Positions 1 through 12,995 of a stretch of 64,000 bases of DNA are shown here, piece by piece (within the stretch, counting starts at the first letter, position 1; every line of letters begins with the position of its first letter). Source of the stretch: Apostichopus japonicus (Eukaryota; Echinodermata; Holothuroidea; Aspidochirotida; Stichopodidae). Made by a program: the position numbers and the translations under genes. Below the pieces are notes generated by a model. That model was not told the origin of the DNA, searched no databases, and saw only the letters and a program-made list of their open reading frames with translations. Location of the stretch: contig NC_092572.1 of the NCBI RefSeq assembly GCF_037975245.1, forward strand, positions 12,808,769 through 12,872,768. The letters run 5' to 3'.

Positions 1-336
1 TTTTCATACAGTAAGATGCAAGACTTTGAAAAACATTTATGGCATGCCTAACCTTTAACCCCACCTTGCAATTTATAGCAGTATCATATAGCAAGATCAC
101 TCACATTTGAGGTTGCCTACTGTATGTTGCTACATTTCAGTGATGTATGCATTTCTGTTGGGAAAAGTTTTCAGATTCTTAGAAGCTAGTTACTAGCCAT
201 ATAGTAAGCTAAATATAGTTATCGATAAAACTGTAAACAATGTTGGTTCAGGAACCCTTTCCTGCCCCCCCCCCCCAATCCATCTCTCACTGTGCAGAAC
301 TGAATTTTTAATGAGCATCAAAAACATAGCTATATT

Positions 337-1876
337 TAGTGTTCGACCGATAATCGGTTAGACAATCGGCATCGGGCCGATTATCAGACAATCGGTAAAT
401 AATCGGCATCGGCAAAATCCATTGCTCTACCGATTAGTTGGAACCGATTATTACGTTCCACATAAAGGATTGTATTTTCCGCGCTTTTGATACACCACAA
501 CCACAACGGGGAAAAAAAAAAATTATCATTCGATTCAATGCTATTCTTAGCCGGAGAAGGTGCGCTAATCTACCGGGGAATGGTATCGTAAGTCCCTCGC
601 GCGAGTTTGTACAAATGCTGTTCGATACACTATCTAGTTTTGGCAGTTAACATCATGCAGTATACCCGCGTAACATGATCACACAGTATACCCGCGATAA
701 GCTTAGGGGAACGACGTATTTTTTACTTCGCTTGTTGCATCTAACAAAACCACCTGTCATCATGTTGAACGATTGATAAGAAAGAAAAATTGTCTATACT
801 AAATATAATCACCAAATAAGTATACTTTTGAACCACTTTGGCCGTTTCACCGTAGGTGAAAAACTGGAAAGTGAAAACAATAACATTAGGCTTTTTTCAT
901 TGTGAGAACTACGTACATTAGGCTAGTGGTTGAGCTTCAGAACTGTTAAGTTTGAAAATGCGCCCAAGATTTTACAAATGGCATAAAATGATAAAATCAA
1001 GGCTCCAAATACACCTAAAAATCTATAAACACGTTTGGCGACATTCCTCAGAAGTTCTACTGCATAACAGTATTTTGTGATTAGGCAAACATTCTTACGC
1101 ATATTTTTACGAAAAGCCCGATGAACTTTTTTTCCTATGCCGCATGTACCATACGTGCTTACAGTAACTAAACTCCTTACCGCACATGTAGTTAAGTCAA
1201 TGGAGAAGCGCTATTGACTTACTGTGTATGATCGTTTGAAACAACGTTCGTTCGATCGGAAGTTTTACCGCGCAGATGGTAATCATTGAAAACTTGAAGC
1301 AAACGTTCGGGATTGTTTTATTTTTCATAATAAAATAAAACTGTTAGCAAACTGCTTATCCACTAAAGAATTTTTCATATCAGATTATATATTTCGATAT
1401 CAGCTAACGAAATAACGAATATTTTATTTACGTGGGATATACTTTTAACTTTATTTACGTTGGAGTTGCAACACTGATAATAGTTTTAATAGCAGTTGTA
1501 GAACCTGTCCCTAACTTTTTTGTTTTTCATTTCGTAGCCAATGGCTACTATTTCCCCCCTTCTGTAGTCTGTACAGTACTGTGTTGTGGCGGGATTGCAA
1601 TATTGCGACTCCTCGTTATAATCGTACATCGCCCTATGTATGTATTACAGTGTTCTTTACTTGCTCCATTAATATTTACTGTGAAAAGTTAAGTCGTTCA
1701 TCTTTGATTGTATTGGCCTAGAAGTTGGTAATCATGCATAACACTTAATCATACATTGGGCCAGTTCCACGAAAATTTTGAAATAATCGGTAATCGGTAA
1801 TCGGCAATCGGCCGATTGTCACAGGAAATAATCGGTAATCGGTAAAACCGATTGTCATACAATCGGTCGAACACTA
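337..1876. mobile_element. Non-autonomous hAT-type DNA transposon, 1540 bp
   Basis: Ends are TAGTGTTCGACCGAT (337) and its inverse ATCGGTCGAACACTA (to 1876). They are flanked by a perfect 8-bp duplication GCTATATT at 329-336 and 1877-1884. Both subterminal regions are dense in AATCGG/CCGATT repeats, probably transposase binding sites. TIR sequence and 8-bp TSD fit the hAT superfamily. No transposase ORF is seen; two small ORFs inside (70 and 86 codons) show no hAT motifs. Confidence 0.92.
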
Positions 1877-1884
1877 GCTATATT

Positions 1885-2858
1885 TATATAGGATCTAATA
1901 GCACTGCCAGTGTCAGGAAAGGTTGTCATCTGCATTTAGGAATGTAAAGATACATACTGCACTGTTCATACTGTACATGTGCAAAACCTCAACAGTGCAA
2001 AATCTGACCTTTCTTGTTAGATAGATGTGAATTGCTGTCATGATAGTAAATATCATCTGTTATTGTTACCCATTCAGAGGAAACTTACATGTATGCCAGT
2101 TTATAGTTGGGATCAAACCTCTTCATTTTGAGACTGTTCTTCCTCTATGATTGTCGATGGCCATCCACTGATATTTGGGTTGAATTTCCATCCACTCCTA
2201 AGTGCATGTCAAACCTGGCTTTACGTGCATTAGGCCTACCGTATGGTGCACATACCTATATGTTAGATTTTAAGGATTTACTTTCTGGTCTGATATAACT
2301 GAACTACTCATTGGATAACTAAAAATCGTCGCGAAAAAAAAAAAAGAAAAAAAAAATTAAAGAAAAGGACTTGCCAAAGTTACCTACAGTGAATTGCATA
2401 ATCATAGTTCCAATTAGTGATGGGAACGGTTCAAACATTTGCTCCCGGGTACCCATTTGCTAATATCGGTCGTTCACTTGGGTACCCAATCATTATGCAT
2501 TGCAGCTTAAAACCCATTGCAGCTTAGATACTAAAAACCCTTATTGTTAAATGGTTTTCGATGTGTAATTATGAACCAATCACATGTTGCTTGATTCTGT
2601 TCAAATTTTTTGTGGGACTGGACAGTACCTCTAAATCAGACATGGAAGTGTTAAACTTATGAGCCGCTCAAGAGTACAAAGGTCAAGTTTTGTCGCATTG
2701 AAAGTGTGCAAGTACATCACTGCAAAACTTAATAACTATTGCATCAAATAACAAACTTTCACTCACAGGTTTTCACATTATTAAAACTACGGTTATTTAC
2801 TCAACAGACTGGTAGTGAATCTGTACCATGACTCATATTCTAGCAAAGTTAAAAATGT
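1885..2858. other. Gene-free stretch
   Basis: AT-rich non-coding DNA with a poly-A patch near 2335. AGTGATGGGAACGGTTC at about 2417, followed by GGGTACCC words, resembles one end of a hAT element, but I found no partner end. Confidence 0.5.
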
Positions 2859-3178
2859 CAGGGATTTGCTCATGCCGGGTGGCGGCGGCATTTATGCCCT
2901 GGCAGTTCTGAATGTCGCCCATTACATACAGTGTTATAACGTTTCTGCCCGGCACTATTTTTGATGATTAATTCAACAACTTTTACCACTACCAATATAT
3001 GGTGACTACTTGGCACATAAGTTAGCTCCAGAATAGGCAAAAAGAAAAACATTTGCCATCCAAGCTTACTTGCAAAGATTTCCCAAAGGGGAGGTGAACA
3101 CCCACCCCTCCCTTCAGGACGTGGATCACACACTGCACAAATCCGCTCGGCACTCAAATATTCCTGAGGACATCCCTG
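2859..3178 (-). mobile_element. Dispersed inverted-end repeat, copy 1
   Basis: Ends CAGGGATTTGCTCA (2859) and TGAGGACATCCCTG (to 3178) are imperfect inverse copies. The reverse complement aligns along its length with 32949-33285. Flanking 8-mers match at 5 of 8 positions, so the target duplication is decayed or absent. hAT-like by its ends; non-coding. Confidence 0.65.
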
Positions 3179-4524
3179 GAATTTGTTACTGTTATCGCGT
3201 CATTTTAGGACACAATGCAATTTTTCTCTTGTGTAGAGCTATGTACTTATATACCTGTACCAAGGTCAATTCAACTTGGACTCGTATTGACACTGATGTA
3301 CTCGTGCTACAGTCTGGTACTCCGTACAGTATGTACTTATGATCACAGACTTGCTAACATGTGGAATGTGCACTTCATTCATCACCTGAGCAAGTGAGAA
3401 AAGTTTCATGAACCTGAGGTGTTGGATGTGAACCACATATCAGCGGGACAAAGTAATTAATTAGTCCGTATCCTGTACTACTCAGTCTGGCTTCCCTGTT
3501 TTGGTAGGTTTGCCTGAATATTATCCTGCCCTTCACCCTTGTCATCGGACTTTAATGTCAGCTTGTGTTTGCGGTACTCTCTTGAGTATGTTCTCGCTAA
3601 CGGTGATTAGAGAAACCCCGGGGAGCTCTGGGCTTTCTACGCAACTCTGTAATGTGATGAAAAGGATCGTAGAAAGATCGTTACTTCTATGCGAAAGAGA
3701 ACGCCTAAGTCCTGACGTACGCAAATGATTAAGTATAGAGTTCAATGACAACTGAATGAAAGGAGAAGAACAACCGATGCTAAGAATAGCTCTAACAAAT
3801 ACAAACTGCTGTAGACAATGAATGAGAGTTTAAATTGTAGAGAGTTTTAGAGTAGACTTCCACCGTTTAGGCTTCATCAATTATGAGATGACAATTTGTT
3901 AACTTTTCAAGTTGTTTTCTTCATTATTAGTGATCTTGGACTTAAAATAATTGCATTTGAAGGGTGAATTCTTTCAATTAAGTTTGAAAGTTTTGTGGGA
4001 AGTAAACAAAGCTATCAGGGTATTATGAGACAGTACTTACTTAAATAATTGTCAAAGCAATTTGTTATAAATGAAAAACAAAGAGGAGAAGAGACAAGCA
4101 ACAAAAAAGAAAAAGAAGAAACCAAAAAGGCCCCCCAAAAACGAAGAAAAAGGCACTGTTCATTTTATGTCAGTGTTTAATCTCTGCAGTCTCACCATTG
4201 AAGTTTGCAAAATGTTTCCACACTGATAATGCCTCATTTTTTTTACTAGATACAATATTACTGTTTTTCGAGTATTTCATTGTTTTTTCCCATAGATCCT
4301 AATTTGGCAACAGGTACAGTTAATACACTGGGCACTAGGTAACAGTCATTCAAAGGTTAATTACCATCTGGATATCTTGATTTGCTGGTAGGGAAACTCA
4401 TAAGTTGTCGGTATCAACAGAGTCCCTTTAAATCTTCATTTGTCAAGTATATTGTACTGTTTATACAGATGATATTGTGCAGTCACCATCATACTTCTCA
4501 GCCCTTTGCCGCCATCATCTAGTG

Positions 4525-4893
4525 CTGGGGTGGGCAACTTACGGCCCACGGGCCACATGCGGCTCTCAAGTGATTTATTTACGGCCCGTGAGATGTCTCA
4601 AGAAAAAGAAAAAAATCAATATATTTTACAACATCACAAAAACGAGCTAGCTGCTTAGAATATATCAGCACTAATGATGCTGTCATGTAGGCCTATTATC
4701 CCCATTAATTATCAACTGTACTGTATTGACATTATGTTTTTGTGAATGCAGATTACAGTACACACACCTATTGCTTGAAAGTCCTCGGAATCAAAGGTTT
4801 GAAATCAACAGTAGGTCGTTGGTTAGGTGCGGCCCAGTCAATTTTTCACTCCTTATATCTGGCCCATTCATTCAAAAAGGTTGCCCACCCCTG
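4525..4893. mobile_element. hAT-type MITE, 369 bp
   Basis: Left end CTGGGGTGGGCAAC and right end GTTGCCCACCCCTG form a TIR with one mismatch, of the well-known CAGGGGTGGGCAA type. The 8-bp target duplication ATCTAGTG (4517-4524 and 4894-4901) is perfect. Inner sequence has the GGCCCACGGGCC / CGGCCCGTGAG words common in such elements. Non-coding. Confidence 0.93.
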
Positions 4894-5546
4894 ATCTAGT
4901 GGTATCACACTCAACTGTCAAAGGTAACTTTTAAGATGTTATATTGAGAGACAGTAATAAAGTGAAAATAAGGCATAAACTACACAAATGCTTCCTTATA
5001 TAGAAAAAGAAAAAAAGTACAACTTTTTGTTTAAGTTGCTTTCAATAAAAAGTTTCTACATTTTTTGAAAGGTTTGTAACTACAGTATCTCAAGTCGTGT
5101 GGTAGTCTTAGTCAAGTCGTTTGTATTTACTCTTTTTTCTCACATGCAAACTGTACATGCCTCAGAGTCTGTTGTCTGCCTACCACGAATGTACTTGCCC
5201 ACTGTATTTTACATGCCCGAGGTTCTGTCCGATACCTACCTCTTGGACATTTCTCCAAAGAGGGGCGTGAACTTATGCAAAGCCACAAAATCTTTATTCA
5301 TATTATTATTATGAAATTGCGTGTCATGTTAGATCATGTTCCTTCCACAGCAATTAGTGACCATCTCGCAGTTTACAAACCAATCTAAGGCCAATCTGAG
5401 GTGATTGTTCACTGTGGGAGGCAGGGCTTGAATAAACATTTTGGGGGAAGTGGGCCCAATTGGCAAACCTGATTGGCTTCTTTGCTTTTCCTTAGCAAAT
5501 CTGCCAAACTGAAAGGAAAACATACGATAGCTTATGAGAAATGTGC

Positions 5547-5670
5547 AAGACCCTAGTATCAATCGAAAGCGATACTGGGGGTGTTCTCTGGGCAGTACAG
5601 CAAATAGATACAGGAAAATAGCTTTGTGAAAAAGAAAGGTACACTAGGCTGTTCATGATACTAGGGTCTT
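5547..5670. repeat. Short inverted repeat pair (15-bp arms)
   Basis: AAGACCCTAGTATCA at 5547-5561 and its perfect reverse complement at 5656-5670, separated by 94 bp. Could be a tiny MITE or a hairpin. No target duplication identified. Confidence 0.6.
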
Positions 5671-7708
5671 AACAAGACTAGTTGTTTGGTGTTTTAGTGC
5701 CCATGGTTTATCTATATATATGCAGACTTTATTAATCAAAACTACAGTTATGAAAAGTTTCCCCAGAGGTAATGAGGGTGGAATTGAAGAACTTTGCATG
5801 CATAGACTCGGGGATGTGTGACCTGATTAACTCACTTTGGCTTTCGCTTTGAGAACAACGTTTCTATATGCTGCTGTGTTGGAAGAATCTAACCGTAATA
5901 GTATTTTCCGACTTTTCGATCTGCGTGATAGTTAATGCTGACTTTGCAATCCACGGTCCCCCCTCACAATTTTGCAAGGTTGTTAAGAGTGACCCGTTAT
6001 CCCTTTCGGGAAACCAACATGTATTTAATGACAGTTTCAAAGAAGACGTGTTATTTGAATACGTACTCAAATTATGCATACATATTCATACTATATAGGC
6101 CTACAGTGTGTAGCATATGTGTTATACTTGGGCACTGTTTATATATCAAATTATTTTTGAACATTGCATATTTTCTGGTTTGATGAAAATATAATTTAAA
6201 AATATTCCTCCTAATGTTACGCTGCTGATATCCTAGCTCACTCATGAGAGTGGAATGTGTTTATAAAGCCAGAAACATGTCGGTTAAGGCCCAAGGAAAA
6301 TCACAGAAACCATAAATATCGTGTAAATTAATCAAAATCTAATTTCATTCAATTTTCAAAATACAGCCTTAAGTAAACCGACTGGTTGGTAAATGTAATC
6401 TTAATATATGTACCTATCACACCCCAAAAATTGTAGGCCTAGGCTAGGTTAAAGTTACATTCCACATATTGATTACGAGTTCTCACTTCTGTAGATGAAT
6501 CCATGCTGGTTAATATGTAGCCTTGCAACGTAGTTTATTAAGTACAGCTTAGGCCCCCCCCTCTCCCCTGTAACACTGTGGTGCTTTAAACACGAAGTAA
6601 AGCTTGTTAATTAAAAGTTGTCATGATGGAATGGGTACAGCCTTGATGTAAGGGGGGCTACAACAGATGAGAGTGGATCAAATTTTTCTCGTAGTACCCA
6701 GGCTCTTCTTTGGAGGCTTTCTTGTATTAACGATAGGTCCACAAACAATAGACATATTACCTACATTCTTTGAATTTACTCAAAATTGTACATGAATACA
6801 GTAAGTCTATATGTATATACTTATAGGCATACAATGTACACTACATAGCCTATGTGTGTAATCTTGTGCATTGTGTTTGGCATTTAGATTGTAAAAAACT
6901 AAAGATATGACCATTGTCATTCATTTGCACTGTTGATTACTCCTTAGTTAAACATATCACTACAAGGTCTGTTACATAAAGGATAGTAGGCAATTTACTC
7001 ATTTAGCAAACTAGGGTAGTAAATTAAATTATCTCCTTTTTTGTGGCAGAATACAGCTTTTATTTTTACATAATTTACACAGCCTGAACCAAGGATAAAG
7101 ACTAAAATATCTGAAAAATGCTTTCTTTAATTTTATGCTCATATGATTTCATTTCCTGAATCGCTTTGCACATTCATTACTTGTTTCTCGTTTGAAGGTT
7201 TTACTCTTGGTTTGGCGCACCTATCAGATTATGAAACTTGTCCTTACTATAATATGACTAAGGTATTTAACTTATTGCCATGGTTACAACAATAACTAAA
7301 GAGGTTAACCTTTCATCAGAGACATTCACCAATCTGTGAACTTGTTTTAATTGAGTTTTCATAGTATAGAATTGCACTGGTGTAAAATTTATGACCGATT
7401 CTGCAAAGACCATTTAAAAGATAGTTCTATTATTGCAGTGTGCTAGAGAGTACATGTACTATGTAGCTATTAAAGTGTTGAGGTTGAGACACATCAAACT
7501 CAGCATGCAGTCTCATACCCTCACTTACAGCAACTTAAAGCAGCTTGTTGCCTTTTAGTTTCCAGAATTTTTTTTGGGGGGGGGGGGGGAACCATGCACA
7601 GATTGCAAGGTCGGCAAAGACTATCACGCGGATCGCAAAGTCTGTAATTACTATTACGGTTAGATTCGTTCAACACGGCAACATACAGAAAAGGTTTTCC
7701 TCAAAGGG

Positions 7709-9290
7709 GAAGCCATAGTTTTTAAGTTGGTTGAGTATCAATACCGGTAATAGAACAAATCCATGACTATGAGTACCCTAAAATATCCTTGAGTACAAGT
7801 GTTGATCAGTATGAATAGAAGTTCCTAATATGAGTACAAAGCCACAGGTACAGTATAAGTTCCAGTGTGAGTACATAGTTTTTAAGTTGGCTGAGTATCA
7901 ATACTAGTAAGAGTACAAATCCATTATTATGAGTACCCTAAAATATCCTTGAGTACAAGTGTTGATCAGTATGAATAGAAGTTCCTAAGAATGAGTGCAA
8001 AGCCATGGGTACAGTGTGAGCTCTAGTATGAGTACATATTTTTTAAGTTGGCTGAGTATCAATACCAGTAAGAGTAGGAATCCATGACTACTGTATGAGT
8101 ACCCTAAAATATCCTTGTATTAATCAGTATGAATAGAAGTTCCTAAGAATGAGTACAAAGCCACAGGTACAGTATAAGTTCCAGTGTGAGTACATAGTTT
8201 TTAAGTTGGCTGAGTATCAATACTAGTAAGAGTACAAATCCATTATTATGAGTACCCTAAAATATCCTTGTGTACAAGTATTGATCAGTATGAAAAGTTC
8301 CTAAGAACGAGTGCAAAGCCACGGGTACAGTATAAGTTCCAGCATGTGTACATAGATATCACTTGGCTTACAACTAATCAGTTGAAACTAAACTGTGATA
8401 AAACAGAGTTTATTGTTTTTCGATCACGTTTCTCTGAAGTTACACCTAATTTTCCACCACTTACTGTTGGTAAAGACTCTATTAATATCTCCTCAACTGT
8501 TAGAAACCTTGGTGCATATTTTGACCAGACCATGTCACTTGAAAATCACGTTACTAATCTCTGTCGTTCTGCAAATTGGCAACTTAGGAAAATCAGTTTG
8601 ATGAGGAATTACCTCGATAATAAGACTTGCGAGATACTGGTCCATGCGTTTGTGACATCAAAGCTTGATTTTCTTAATTCACTTTTATTTGGCCTTCCTG
8701 ATTCGACCATCAAGAAACTCCAAAAGTTCCAAAACACCGCTGCCCGTATTGTGAAAATGAAAGGAAGAAAGTGCCGCACCACCCCACTTCTGAAGGAACT
8801 TCATTGGCTACCTATCAGCTACAGAATCCAGTATAAAATACTTCTTCTCACCTTCTGTGCTCATCATCTTGAACGGCCTGTGTACCTGTCACAACTTCTC
8901 TTGCCATATACTCCAACTCGCACACTTCGTTCCTCCAACAAACTGTTTTTAACTGTTCCAAAACCACGATTGAAGAACTATGGTTACAGAAGCTTCCAAT
9001 ACTCTGGGTCTTATCTCTGGAACAAGTTACCAGATCACATTCGAACATGCTATAAACTTTCTACTTTCAAAAGTCTACTTAAGACCCATTTTTTCACTTG
9101 TTCTTTTGTAAATTAATTTACTTTTGTAAAGCGCTTTGAGCAGTAACTTTTGTTTACTGATTTGGCGCTATATAAGTCTCATTTATTATTATTATTATTA
9201 TTTAAAGTTGGCTGAGTACACGTAAGAGTACAAATCCATTATTATGAGTAATTAGTCTAAAATGTCCAAGTTGAGTACAAGTAGGATTAC
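7709..9290 (+). repeat. ~160-bp tandem array interrupted by a LINE
   Basis: About 4.5 units phased on CTGAGTATCAATAC at about 7732, 7892, 8052 and 8210 (spacing 160, 161, 158). Units contain GAGTACCCTAAAATATCCTT and many GAGTAC words. The array breaks at about 8359 and resumes at about 9203 with TTTAAAGTTGGCTGAG, the continuation of the unit, on the far side of the LINE. Confidence 0.9.
8360..9202 (+). mobile_element. Second, more truncated L2-type LINE copy
   Basis: From 8360 the sequence follows the LINE at 45400-46243 (offset 37040) with about five substitutions and one 3-base indel over roughly 840 bp. It encodes only the region downstream of the YADD box (WLTTNQLKLNCDKTEFIVF...) to the ORF stop at 9116, then the same GCGCTATATAAG 3' end and (ATT)n tail. 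The apparent ORF start at 8268 lies in the flanking tandem repeat, so the first ~30 residues are not LINE. It sits inside the ~160-bp array. Confidence 0.93.
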
Positions 9291-9848
9291 CAACTCTCAT
9301 GTGTAACAAGTCTGGACTGAAGCGCATTGATCTCTAAATTAATTGCATTAATTTATGCAAGATTCTTTGATAAAAGACTGAGAGACTTCACTACAGCTCA
9401 AACTATGTGTTAAGAGAGACCTAAGCTTTGCCAACAAATGTGTGAATTGTTGTCCTAAAATTTGGTGAAAAAGTTGACAATATTGCTGTATATACCAAAA
9501 TGGCTTAGTTCTCCTCACACAGCCACCAATATTTTGCTTTGTTACCATGGAAATGATGTTGATTAATATTATAAATATTTTTATTTTTATTTTGATTAAT
9601 ATTAATTTGCTAATGACTTATTTTTTGACAGTCAACCGTCTAGCTCTCAAATTTACTGTATACATACATGTCTAACAGCTGCTGATGTTAGTCAGTATTA
9701 CATTCAATTAGAAACAAAAAATCAACACACGTTGATTTGTTCAAAGTCTGAATAAATAAATATTTGCATCATTGCATGTTGTTTTTGTTGCGCCCTTGTT
9801 TTCTTCAAATCAAAGAGACCTTAAAATATGAAATATAGGTCACCAGTC

Positions 9849-10945
9849 TTGCCAAAATTTGCCACCAAATTTGAGAAATTTAGCTGAAATTACTAATAGT
9901 TCCCAAACAGTTTTCCGAACTTTTTAACTATCAAATTACTTGCAAACATCAATTGATGATCAATGTACAGTGAAAAAAAAAATTGGCCAGAAAAAATGTT
10001 GGGAAGGTGGCAACAGTCCAAGGGGAGAAATTTTGACCAACACTGGATATTGTTAAGATGACCTTTGGTTTGAACCTTTTATTAAAGGAGCTTACCAGAA
10101 CGCAAACAGGAAGTATCATCCATTTGTTTTCTAGGAATTGTTTGAAAGTTTTGAATCATTTTCCAATGGTCAGGCTAGAGTGTCAGTGTGGTCAGCTTTG
10201 CCAAAAGAAACGGAATCAAAAAATTTCATAAAGACAAGACATTGATGAGCAAACCTTTGTACAACTATGATATCGATGGCTAATTTACAGTTTCTAACTT
10301 AAAAATAATTCCTGGTTTACCTGAAATTGAATTTGACTATTTCTTGGAATTTTGTTTTGATTGTAAAATTCTGCTTATATGATATAAATAAAAAAAAAGT
10401 TATTGCCAAAATTTGCCATCAAACTTAAGAAATTGACTGGAAATAACTACTAGTTCCCAAACAGATTTACGAAAGTTTTAACTGTCAAATGACTCGCAGA
10501 CATCAATTCATTATCAATGAACAGTGAAATAAAAAATAAAAAAATTGGTCAGAACAAATGTTGGGAAGGTGGCAACAGTCCAATGGGAGAAATTTTGACC
10601 AACACTGAATAGTGTTAAGGTGACCTTTGGTTTGAACCTTTTATTAAAGGAGCTTACCAGTTGCAATGAAAACAGGAAGTATCATCCATATTTGTTTTCT
10701 AGGATTTGTTTTGAAAGTTTTGAATCATTTCTCCAATGGTCAGGCTAGAGTGGCAGTGTGGTCAGCTTTGCCAAAAGAAAGGGAAACAAAAATTACATAA
10801 AGACAAGGAATTGATGCGCAAAACCTGTACGTATCGATGGCTAATTTTACAGTTTCTAGCTTAAAAATAATTCCTGTTTTACCTGATATTGAATTTGAGT
10901 ATATCTTGGAATTTTGTTTTGTTTGTGAAACTCTGCTTGTTTATA
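9849..10945 (+). repeat. Tandem duplication of a ~550-bp segment
   Basis: 9849-10384 and 10403-10945 align at an offset near 554 bp. They share GCCAAAATTTGCCA, GGGAAGGTGGCAACAGTCCA and TTTTATTAAAGGAGCTTACC, with many point differences and small indels. No coding signal. Confidence 0.88.
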
Positions 10946-11294
10946 TTAGCTTACAGTTCAATGAATTATAAAGACAATGATGTACAGTACTTGTTGATGT
11001 GTTGTGCTCTTGAAACATATGTGTGTATATGACTCCCTGCGAATTACTAAGTCTGCACTGTAGCACTGTGACTGTTCAAAGGTAAGTGTGCAGACTTATT
11101 TAGGTAATACACCCCCCCCCTCACAGGGCTTGCAGTTATTTTGAAATGGGGCAAGTTATATGTTGTGTAGGTAGAATAACAATTTATTTGGGAGAGAGAG
11201 ATGGACAGGAGGGGAGGGAGAGGTAGGGGGAGGGAGAAGGGTCATTCAATGAAGATAGATATGATGGCATTTATTGAAAGATTTTCTTAATTTC

Positions 11295-11377
11295 TCTCTT
11301 ACTTGTCTCTTACACTATACATCTACCTGGCCTATAACAACTGTCAACATTCTTGCACTGCGCCCCTGATGACCCTC
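11295..11377 (-). repeat. 'TTACCTGTCTCC' family, partial copy
   Basis: Diverged head region: CTTACTTGTCTCTTAC, CTGGCCTATAACAACTG, TTGCACTGCGCCCCTGATGA. Confidence 0.55.
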
Positions 11378-11902
11378 TCTCCATCCCTCTCTCCCTCCGC
11401 CTCTCCCTCTTATTATTTAATTATATTACATTTGATATTTACTGATTCTCGATAAAGGACGAGGTATGCGAGAAAAACTGAAGGCCAGTTGTAAGATAAA
11501 TTTTCATAAACACTCTTAAACATGTAAAAATCACAGCAGATTCCCTGAATGAAACTTGAAAGGAAGAAATTCTGGTTGCATGTTGAGTTATTCAAATTTG
11601 TTAAATCCTGAGCGAAACGATATCACATGTCATACAAGTCAGACAACAGCAGCCTTCTCCGAAATTTACAAACTGTTGTCATAGTGACACCGAGAACAGT
11701 AATTTGTTTTTAAGTGAATGCCTTGGTCTATTATGAAAGGAATTCGGCATGTATGGCTCGCAAGTGCATATGAAATGTACTGTACTGGTTAAGTGAATCC
11801 AGACAAAGCAAATACCGCAGCATTAGAATATTTAAGGGACTAAAATAGTGATCCCAAATGATGGGTGCAAAATCGTGTATGCTCATCGAAGAAAATAGTA
11901 GG

Positions 11903-12995
11903 GTTACTATAGTACTGTACTACAGTAATGTACTGTGTCAGTGCACTGTACCAGTGTACTGTGGTACAATACGTTACTACAGTACTGTACTGTACAAAGT
12001 GGAAAGCATCCACTGTACTATAAGTGCACTGTACTACCAGTGTACTGTACTACAATACTTTACTGCAGTACTGTACTACGGTAATGTACTGTACCAGCGT
12101 ACTGTACTACAATACTACAGTACTGTACTGTCAGTGCACTGTACCAGTGTACTGTACTACAATACTTTACTACAGTAGTGTACTACGGTAATGTACTGTA
12201 CCAGCGTACTGTACTACAATACTACAGTATTGTACTGTCAGTGCACTGTACCAGTGTACTGTACTACAATACTTTACTACAGTAGTGTACTACAGTAATG
12301 TACTGTACCAGCGTACTGTACTACAATACTACAGTACTGTTCTACAGTAATGTACTGTACCAGCGTACTGTATCACAATATTTTACTACAGTACTGTACT
12401 ACAGTAAGGTACTGTGTCAATGCACTGCACCAGTGCACTGCAACAGTTCCATACCAAATCAGTGAACTGTACCAGCGTACTGTACTACAATACTACAGTA
12501 CTGTACTACAGTATTGTACTGTCAGTGCACTGTACCAGTGTACTGTACCACAATACTTTACTGCAGTACTGTACTACGGTAATGTACTGTACCAGCGTAC
12601 TGTACTACAGTACTGTACTACAGTATCGTACTGTCAGTGCACTGTACCAGTGTACTGTACTACAATACTTTACTACAGTAGTGTACTACAGTCGTACTGT
12701 ACTACAATACTACAGTACTGTTCTACAGTATTGTACTGTCAGTGCACTGTACCAGTGTACTGTATTACAATACTTTACTACAGTAGTGTACTACAGTAAT
12801 GTACTGTACCAGTGTACTGTATCACAATATTTTACTACAGTACTGTACTACAGTAATGTACTGTGTCAATGCACTGCACCAATGCACTGCAACAGTTCCA
12901 TACCAAATCAGTGTACTGTACCAGTGCAATGTACTACAATACTTTACTACAGCCCTTTACTGAAGAAGTGTACCGTACTAATTGTACGTGCAAAT
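11903..12995. repeat. GTACTGTAC-based tandem array
   Basis: Built from words such as GTACTGTACTACAGTA and CTGTACCAGCGTACTG. Landmark CCAG(T/C)G sites recur at alternating ~50 and ~57 bp, giving a ~107-bp higher-order period. A rarer module (TGCAACAGTTCCATACCAAA) recurs at a 449-bp offset (about 12411 and 12860). The words are nearly self-complementary. ORFs of up to 211 codons here are by-products of stop-poor repeats. A decayed tail of the same vocabulary runs on to about 13450. Confidence 0.93.

Larger units (their letters stand above)
3179..7708. other. Gene-free stretch apart from short transposons
   Basis: Apart from the 4525 MITE and the 5547 inverted repeat I see only unique-looking AT-rich DNA, purine runs near 4080-4150 and a poly-G at about 7571. 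Short ORFs lack coding character. Confidence 0.6.

Noticed and set aside
1432-1692. 86-codon hydrophobic ORF inside the hAT element
   Set aside because: T-rich sequence yields hydrophobic codons; no hAT transposase feature and no supporting context.
7571-7590. Poly-G run and similar C or G tracts (267, 33892, 56815) as quadruplex signals
   Set aside because: They are single homopolymer runs, not sets of spaced G-tracts, and could be partly assembly noise.
8268-8359. N-terminal 30 residues of the ORF starting at 8268
   Set aside because: They come from the tandem array. The LINE similarity starts at 8360, so this is a chance fusion and not a new protein.
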